Part shown: positions 55,701-64,000 of the stretch, in pieces
Numbering within the stretch: position 1 is the stretch's first letter
Layout: each line of letters opens with the position of its first letter
Assembly (NCBI GenBank): GCA_009746045.1
Contig: RPFO01000123.1
Span: 277,501 to 341,500 of the forward strand
DNA: 64,000 nt
Origin: Mesostigma viride
Lineage: Eukaryota; Streptophyta; Mesostigmatophyceae; Mesostigmatales; Mesostigmataceae
Direction of reading: 5' to 3'
Notes under the pieces: generated by a model
The model's input: the letters and a program-made list of their open reading frames with translations, nothing else
The model's database searches: none
Told to the model about the DNA's origin: nothing
Position numbers and translations under genes: made by a program

Positions 55701-57771
55701 CCTCCCCCTCCCCGTCCTTCCTTGCCTTCTCAGTGCTGCTTGAAACCCCATGAATCAAATTCCATATTTCTTTCTGGTCCTGAAGGGGCACCTCCGGCTT
55801 ATCCCAGGATTCCTCCATGTGCGTCTTGAAATAGTTGTGCACTTCCAGCAGCGCCGTCCCCCTCGACTTTTTGGAAACGGCCTCGTCTTCTGCATTCAGC
55901 CCCCCTCCGATCAGGGCAACCCTCCGATGCGCCTCTCTCCCCTGCATGCATGAAATGTGAATCAGTGTTTGAGACAAAAAACGGTCATACAACACACGAC
56001 CTGACATTTTGTCCTTACACTTTGGAAGATCGGCCGTTCCCGAACAAAAATCACACCCTAATTTCCAGTTTCCAACGGCCGTTGGCGCAAGAAAAATCAC
56101 ACCCTAATTTCCAGGTTCCAACGGCCGTTGGCGCAAGAAAAATGTCGACCGAATTTCCAGGTTCCAACGGCCGTTGGCGCAAGAAAAGTATCAACCAAAT
56201 TTCCAGGTTCCAACGGCCGTTGGCGAAAGAAAAATCACACACTAATTTCCAGGTTCCAACGGCCGTTGGCGCGAGAAAAATGACACCCTAATTTCCAGGT
56301 TCCAACGGCCGTTGGCGCAAGAAAAATCACACACTAATTTCCAGGTTCCAACGGCCGTTGGCGCAAGAAAAATCACACCCTAATATCCAGGTTCCAACGG
56401 CCGTTGGCGCAAGAAAAATCACACCCTAATTTCCAGGTTCCAACGGCCGTTGGCGCAAGAAAAATGTCGACCGAATTTCCAGGTTCCAACGGCCGTTGGC
56501 GCAAGAAAAATATCAACAAAATTTCCAGGTTCCAACGGCCGTTGGCGAAAGAAAAATCACACACTAATTTCCAGGTTCCAACGGCCGTTGGCGAACAAAA
56601 ATCACATCTAGTGCCTACAACGTTCCCACACCCGATCCGTTATATTTACCTTTTGCGTCCGCATGTCCTTCATGGGCGGGATCAGTGCTTCCCCCTCCAC
56701 CTCCCAGCCCTTGAGCACGTCCAGATTGGTGTACATGAACTTGTCCGCGTCCCTCACCAACCCCCTCCACAAATCAAACGCCTCCTCGGTTGTCTCCACG
56801 TACTTGCCCTTTTGTTTACCGGCAATCTCGCCAGCTATCGCAGTCCTCACTTGCTCGTCTGAGCCCTCAAAAATCACGGACTTCAACATCTGCGTGTAGT
56901 GGTTGCCGTCCAGCACGGCAAACTGCGCAAACACGAAAGGCTTGTCGTACGCGAGCATGTAGCCCAACGCGGTGTTCGTGAGCTCAAGTACTGCCTCACG
57001 GTCAGATGCATCTGACCACTCGGACGTATTCAAGTCCATGGTGATCAAATCCTGCGAGCACGCGGCCGCCATATCCTTCTTGGAGTGCGTCCGGAGAATG
57101 GCCCTCCCTTCCTCGGCCGTTGGCGAACGAAAGTATCCGAACCTCTGCACGGCACGGTCACTGTCCTCCCCCGTCAGTTTTTTAATTTTGTCAGAAAACC
57201 CTGGATTCTCTTCCAGCCAGGCATTGTAAGAATCGGGCTCCTGGTCTGCCAGCACCTGCCACGCAAACCGGAAGATCAGCACGGCACATTTTGCCTTCGT
57301 CAGACTTGTGCCGGCCCCCACGAACCACGGCGCGAGCCCCTTACAATTCCGCACCGTCACCGTCCGATGCCTCATTAGTTCCGGGAGTTGGCACAAGTTG
57401 TCCGTAAAGACCCGTACTTGAGTCGCAATCGCGGACCCCCCCACGATGTCGACATCGTCTGGCACTAGACGAAACTTCTGCCGCAGATGAAACGCCGCCT
57501 GTATGCTGTCAGTTAGGTTCTTGTCGTGCACATGAGAGGATGGCGCTGGCTCCCAGGAGTCCAAAATGCTGGGCTTCGCATTTCCAGCACGTGTCGTCAG
57601 CAGCCCCTTCCTCTCAAAGGTCTTCACAATCCCCGACCATAAGTCGGTGCCCGGAGCTCGTTGGCGCCAGTCCTCAAAAAATGTTGTGAGATGCCTTTCC
57701 GCCACCCCATGTTCAATCTTGTAAGCCCACCTCCTCCGCTCTTCCTCCGTTCTCTGCCTTGACGGACGCCC
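52713..57771 (-). CDS. Unrecognised large protein, probably nuclear; three homopolymer frame breaks
   Basis: Exon A, 57771-56650, is 374 codons (starts GRPSRQRTEEERRRWAY, ends MKDMRTQK) between CAG/GGG and AAG/GTAAAT. Exon B, 55941-53649, begins GREAHRRVALIGGGLN, contains EVMVQLFMIYNRDLGKYP, then a KKKRRKR nuclear-localisation-like motif and an acidic stretch, then an 8-residue Arg/Gly repeat (EGRRGGRV), and ends at GG/GTAAGT. Exon C, 53529-52713, starts GDESEEEPPKDD, includes GVWYVKFWAEGCDEKGIWIN, and ends KKRLLVGS. Exons A and B join in phase 0. Within B and C the frame changes at G runs at 55463-55471, 54686-54692 and 53310-53320; adding one G to each restores a single frame. The B/C joint is off phase by one, perhaps from another miscount in the G-rich repeat. 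Both visible long introns, and the one upstream of exon A, carry 46-bp palindromic repeats. No family was recognised; the 5' end lies upstream of 57771 and was not found. Confidence 0.65.
53790..54140 (-). repeat. 24-nt coding minisatellite (Arg/Gly-rich repeat)
   Basis: Units like GACCCGCCCCCCTCTCCGCC plus CTTC, about 24 nt each, with C runs of 6-9. On the minus strand they encode an 8-residue EGRRGGRV-type repeat within exon B. C-run length varies between units, so the frame wanders. Confidence 0.85.
56045..56605 (-). repeat. Intronic 46-bp array with 14-bp palindrome, 12 units
   Basis: Twelve head-to-tail units of 46 bp, each containing CCAACGGCCGTTGG followed on the plus strand by CGCAAGAAAAATCACACCC. 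The palindrome is conserved almost without change while the linker varies (CGCAAG, CGAAAG, CGCGAG). It occupies most of the 708-bp intron between exons A and B of the large minus-strand gene. Confidence 0.95.
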
Positions 57772-57817
57772 CTGATCACATGCAAAAAACATACAGATAG
57801 CCGGAAGGTCAGTACTA

Positions 57818-58390
57818 TGTTCCAACGGCCGTCGCCGGAAAAATAACACCCTAATTTCCAGGTTCCAACGGCCGTTGGCGCATGAAAATCACACCCTAAT
57901 TTACAGGTTCCAACGGCCGTTGGCGCATGAAAATCACACCCTAATTTCCAGGTTCCAACGGCCGTTGGCGAAAGAAAAATCACACCCTAATTTCCAGGTT
58001 CCAACGGCCGTTGGCGCGAGAAAAATGACACCCTAATTTCCAGGTTCCAACGGCCGTTGGCGCGAGAAAAATCACACCCTAATTTCCAGGTTCCAACGGC
58101 CGTTGGCGCAAGAAAAATGACACCCTAATTTCCAGGTTCCAACGGCCGTTGGCGACAGAAAAATCACACCCTAATTTCCAGGTTCCAACGGCCGTTGGCG
58201 CATGAAAATCACACCCTAATTTACAGGTTCCAACGGCCGTTGGCGCATGAAAATCACACCCTAATTTACAGGTTCCAACGGCCGTTGGCGCATGAAAATC
58301 ACACCCTAATTTCAAGGTTCCGACGGCCGTTGGGCAAAAAAAAAATAACACCCTAATTTCCAAATTGCAACGGCCGTTGGCGCAAGAAAA
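57818..58390 (-). repeat. Second 46-bp palindrome array, 13 units
   Basis: Same 46-bp unit as 56.0-56.6 kb, upstream of exon A on the minus strand. Ten or more units keep the perfect CCAACGGCCGTTGG; the first and last are degenerate. Linker variants CGCATGAAAATC and CGACAGAAAAATC occur. It abuts the GGACAA array directly. Confidence 0.95.
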
Positions 58391-58395
58391 TCAAG

Positions 58396-60385
<1,990 letters not shown>

Positions 60386-60386
60386 C

Positions 60387-61013
60387 AAATCCATTTCTGG
60401 CCTTGCCTTGCTTTGCATGCATCACCACAAAACATCAAATTTATTACAATATGTGTGCTAGCTCTATACGGTGGAATAACACAGACATGTCTACCAGATG
60501 GCAACACGGCCATCTGTATGCTAGGGTGAGCACACTATGTGAATGTGCAGGGCCAGCCCACAGCAGCTGTGCCCCTGCTCTACCCCCTTTTGCCAGGGTG
60601 GGCGGGTGGGAGGCAAAAGAAAACAACCTGCTTCCCTAGAATGGAAGCCCACCCTTTATAGCAACCACCTCTCCAGCCAACCCCTACCTGGGTGGCTGGG
60701 GTACGGGTGCCAGCACAAAAAAATATTTTTTCTAAAATTATTTTTTCTTTTGGTGCTATACGGCGTTGCATTCTCCGCTCAGCAGGTTAGTCATAGATAA
60801 AATGAGCATAGCTCACCAAATCCATTTCTGGCCTTGCCTTGCTTTGCATGCATCACCACAAAACATCAAATTTATTACAATATGTGTGCTAGCTCTATAC
60901 GGTGGAATAACACAGACATGTCTACCAGATGGCAACACGGCCATCTGTATGCTAGGGTGAGCACACTATGTGAATGTGCAGGGCCAGCCCACAGCAGCTG
61001 TGCCCCTGCTCTA
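60387..61013. repeat. Direct duplication of about 195 bp, 433 bp apart
   Basis: 60387-60582 and 60819-61013 are essentially identical, starting CCATTTCTGGCCTTGCC and ending GCCCCTGCTCTACCC. The first copy begins exactly where the GGACAA array stops. Between them is 236 bp with an A/T-rich core (AAAATTATTTTTTC). No gene. Confidence 0.9.
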
Positions 61014-61211
61014 CCCACATCTCCTTACATGGCTAACAGCCGAAAATACGTAGGACATGCAAAAAAGAAAACTTAAACTACCTAGCTATGGGGGTACTTT
61101 GTCCCAACCCAGGTTCACCCTCGGGTTAGTTAAACCATTTCCCCCCTGACCTCCCACACAAGGGTGAGGTCAGTTGATAGCTAAAAGACGAGAGGTAAAA
61201 ACAGGAGGACG

Positions 61212-61850
61212 TCAAAACTCGACGCCACCGAAGTGGCGCCGGAAAGCCGCTGGGTCAAAACCCAGGGCCTGAGCCCAGAGGGCGGGTGGGATGTCGCGCC
61301 CCAGGAGGCTGCGGTGGAGGCCAATGTAGCGCGTGACCGAGAGGGCCGAAGCCCACCGGCCGCGCAGCTGGATGGCCTCCGGCGACTCGCCAGCGATGGC
61401 GTCGTGCGTCGCCCCCCCATGCCGGAGGCTGTGAAAAGAAAACATCCCTGGGATGCTCATGCGGGCCTGCACAGCCTCCCACTGCTGCCTAGCCTGGCTG
61501 TACGTTAAGCCTCGAAAGAGGAGTGCATCCGGGGGCTGGCCAGCCGTCAGACGTCGCAGGAGCCACAAAGAAAGTGGATCCCGGACGAGGACGTGTTGGG
61601 CCGCCCCCTGCGCAGTTTTGGGGTTGCGCAGCACAAGGGCACCGACCATGGGCCCTGGCTCGAGAAGGGGGTGGCCGGGATGAGCCACATCCCGAACCCG
61701 CAGCCCTAGCGCCTCGCTAATGCGTAAATACTGCTGGAAAGCAATAATAATCAACGCACTCAAATGCACCTGTCGACGTGAAACTAGCAACAGGGCAGTG
61801 AAATAGCAAAGGCGCCAGGGCATAGGCGGAGGGCTGACAGGCCGGAACAA
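61212..61850 (-). pseudogene. Tyrosine recombinase of the DIRS-like element
   Basis: 212 codons covering the catalytic domain. Active-site set visible: R43 in YLRISEALGL, K78 in NPKTAQG, H140-x2-R143 in HSLRHGGAT, R163/W166 in RGRW, and nucleophile Y175 in RYIGLHR. The N-terminal core-binding domain lies in a different frame upstream (61.85-62.1 kb), implying a frameshift. Confidence 0.82.
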
Positions 61851-62145
61851 GCCGCTGCCAACCTGCTAGCAGGCGGTCCGCCAGTACCCAATTCCGAACA
61901 ATGTCGGGTAGTACAGGTGCAGACAGGCCTTGGCATGCTGGCATAAGGTACGCCCCCGCCCGCCTCTGGCTGGTAGACAGCAGAAATCCACTCACAGAAA
62001 ATGGCTTCGGCGTCAGGGGTCGACAGGGCCAGGTGGCGCCCACGCCACGTAGACAGCCGCCGCACGTCGGTACGCTGGCAAGGTAGACACAGGGTTGACT
62101 GTGCCCTCCAAAAGTGCCAAGTCCCGAGGGCGTCCGCGCCCCCTC

Positions 62146-62900
62146 AGGCCCAGGGTTGGGATGCACGTCACCACACCGGGTCAAGTCAGGAACCCAAGCG
62201 CCACGCCGACTGGCCTTGTCAGCTGGGTTGTGGTCGGTAGCCACCCAGACCCAGTGGCTCTGCATGTCGCCAGCCAGTGACAGAGCGCAGTAGCGTCGAA
62301 CCAGCTGGTTGAGACGGTAGGAAGACGACCGCCCTCTGACAAACGCCCCCACCACAGCACTGGAGTCTACGAGCCGGACGACTCGCTTACCCCGACACGC
62401 CTTGGTCCGGCACGACCACTCGACCCCCTGTGTCGCAGCAATCGCCTCCTTGACGTTGATGTGGTTAGGCTGCCCCCGCCACCGGTAGGACAGTGCCGTA
62501 CGCCAGTGCCACTATCCAGCAGGCTGTAGTCCCCCTCCTCCATGCGCTCCAGGTCCCAGTCCTCCCCAGACGTTAAAGCTGTCGTCCGCCACCCCGCGCT
62601 TCGCGCCGGGTCGCCAGCCGGGCACAATCGGCCCCAGGCAGGTCCCGGTAGACCACCCCACCGCCGGAGCCGCTCGCATCACTTGCGACGACCCGGTCAG
62701 AAAGGGGCCGGGCCCTGGCCGCCCTCAAAAAGGGGGCCAGGTCGATCGCCGCCTGAAGCTCCTGGCGGGCCCCCGCAGGGAGGCGCCAGCGGCGCCCAGG
62801 CAGGGAGGCATTCATGGCTGCTAGCAGCCGGTACGTCTCAGACCACACCGAAAGCATGGGGCGGCACAGCAGATGCATCCACACCCACTTCCCAACACAG
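62146..62900 (-). pseudogene. RNase H region of the DIRS-like element, with 2A-like motif
   Basis: RVVASDASGSGGGVVY (near 62680) is an RNase H first-Asp block. RLVDSSAVVGAFVRGRSSSY and WVWVATDHNPADKASR (62.25-62.4 kb) are the later blocks seen in DIRS and gypsy RNase H. Directly after comes CGDVHPNPGP at 62146-62175, close to the 2A consensus D-x-E-x-N-P-G-P but with His for Glu. Frame changes occur near 62.4 kb. Confidence 0.75.
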
Positions 62901-62940
62901 AACTAAGTTCGCGGTAGTATGTAAACCCGCGATCTAAGAT

Positions 62941-63240
62941 TCTATGATCGCGCAGTCGGGGGGCCAGCGGCGCTGCCGGCGCGCGAGGGCGGCGGGCCGG
63001 CGCAGCTGGCATGCGGCGGGCGGGGTGTCTTACGGGCGCGGGGCGGGGCAGTCGAGGGCGGCGGGGCAGGGCGGTCGGCGTGCGGGGGGTCCAGCGGCGC
63101 TGCCGGCGCGCGTGGGCGGCGGGGCGGGGCCTGTCGACGGGCGGCGGGGCGGGCAGTCGACGGGCGGCGGGCGGGCAGCCGGCGCGCGGCGGGCCGGAGC
63201 CGCAGCCGCGGGCGGCGGAGCGGCATCAGCCGGTGCCTGA
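62941..63240. repeat. GC-rich GGCGGGGC/CGACGGGCGG repeat tract
   Basis: Imperfect repeats of GGCGGCGGGGCGGGGC and CAGTCGACGGGCGGCGGG. Gly/Arg/Ala/Pro-rich frames on both strands are compositional. It abuts the truncated DIRS-like fragment. Confidence 0.8.
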
Positions 63241-64000
63241 AACGCGGTGTCCCGCTCAAGAGGTGCACCACGCCGTCTCTTCCAGGTAAAGTGTGGGCAA
63301 CCAGAGACCTGGTTTGTCCTATCCGACCACGGAGTCCCAAAAAGACGCCGTGGCACCCGCGGGGACTCGACAGGAAAGGCGCGCCACGTGCGGGAAGGGC
63401 CCGAAAATGAAAACACAGCCTTACAGTTTGATGCGGCGGGGCGGCCGCTGTTTGGCGTCCGTTGTGGATCCAGACCGCAATTCCGATGTTGCAGGACACC
63501 CCAGCCTTCGCACCAATTGAAACATGGAGTTTTCTGGGGAAGGAGCTGGAGTCGATCAAAACAAGGGTCGAGAAGTTGCCCCATGGCATCTGGCAGTGGT
63601 ACTTTCCGCCCGAACCCATCAAGCCAACGAGGCCTTTTCCGCAAAAGTTCCACATGCCCTGAGGAGGGCCTGAGGAGTGGCGCCCTTTTGCCGTGCATCT
63701 CGCGTTTCGGAACTCTCCGCCTGCGTGAGCACGATGCAGCGCCTGAACCACCAAACCGACGCAAGAAGAGCACTTCAATGGCGTTGGTCGACGCAGAGGC
63801 GGTGCGCGTCACCACTCGCCGCGGTAGGACCGAGTTTCTTCATGATGGCCACACACGCAGGAATGGGCGGCAGAAGACAAGGGCCATGACAGCCAGGTCG
63901 CTTACTTGAAGCGCATGCAAGGCGGTTGAAGAAAGGCTCCCGCTGTTCTATACTGGGCAACCTTCAGCTGGTATTTCTCTGCAAACTCCGAAGCTCACGT
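63241..64000. other. Open but unassigned region at right edge
   Basis: Frames on both strands stay open for 200 or more codons. One plus-strand segment (63510-63662) reads like a real protein (PAFAPIETWSFLGKELESIK), but no family or splice structure could be recognised. It may be the start of another mobile element or gene running off the right edge. Confidence 0.3.

Larger units (their letters stand above)
61212..62930 (-). mobile_element. DIRS-like retroelement fragment (RNase H and tyrosine recombinase)
   Basis: On the minus strand an RNase H region is followed by a tyrosine recombinase, the order found in DIRS/PAT-type elements known from volvocine algae (for example TOC and Kangaroo). 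The RT domain and everything 5' are missing; homology ends near 62930. Frames change at least twice, so the copy is defective. No inverted or split direct repeats typical of intact elements were found. Confidence 0.8.

Noticed and set aside
56045-58390. CRISPR-like array
   Set aside because: Units are contiguous 46-bp copies without unique spacers, in introns of a eukaryotic gene, with no cas genes.

Overview
The window looks like nuclear DNA of a green alga (Chlorophyta), possibly Chlamydomonadales; no species can be named from the sequence. The reasons are: several GT-AG introns per gene, a cyclophilin with an N-terminal stretch resembling a plastid transit peptide, a fatty-acyl-AMP-ligase-type adenylation exon, a COA6 homologue, a TGTAA poly(A)-type signal, and many LINE, Ty3/gypsy, DIRS-like and TIR elements and minisatellites. 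Coordinates were read by eye; splice sites may be off by a few bases where stated.

Genes. (1) 2.3-4.75 kb, minus: first two exons of an acyl-AMP ligase/adenylation gene that runs off the left edge. (2) 6.05-6.34 kb, plus: COA6, a cytochrome c oxidase assembly factor. (3) 16.7-23.9 kb, minus: a signal-peptide, Cys-rich, single-pass membrane protein with a Frizzled-CRD-like cysteine pattern. (4) 24.96-29.32 kb, plus: a complete eight-exon cyclophilin, divergent from gene 3 across a 1.07 kb spacer holding two perfect inverted repeats. (5) 50.9-51.2 kb, plus: a small PHD-finger ORF inside a transposon-like element. (6) 52.7-57.8 kb, minus: a large unrecognised protein, probably nuclear, whose introns are filled with 46-bp repeats carrying a 14-bp palindrome. 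Its reading frame breaks at three G homopolymers, each repaired by one added G.

Mobile DNA fills most of the rest. An almost complete LINE (38.8-46.87 kb, minus) has its ORF1 split by a tandem pair of TIR elements. Two LINE 3' fragments (7.6-8.5 and 14.1-14.3 kb) and one LINE 5' fragment (37.8-38.6 kb) accompany it. A degenerate Ty3/gypsy chromovirus (29.7-35.35 kb, minus) has an extra ORF after the chromodomain. Four elements with TTAA (or TTAA/TCAA) flanks lie at 14.3-15.8, 19.5-20.8, 35.5-37.2 and 49.1-51.7 kb. A hAT-like element with an 8-bp target duplication lies at 10.3-12.0 kb. A DIRS-like RNase H/tyrosine-recombinase fragment lies at 61.2-62.9 kb. No transposase is encoded by any of the DNA-type elements, so they appear non-autonomous.

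Repeats are extreme: two 57-bp minisatellites around gene 1, a 211-bp near-perfect palindrome at 37.7 kb, about 51 CAA repeats at 52.1 kb, and a 2-kb GGACAA/GGACGA array at 58.4-60.4 kb that stays open in many frames. Most long ORFs in these zones are artefacts of the repeat unit length.
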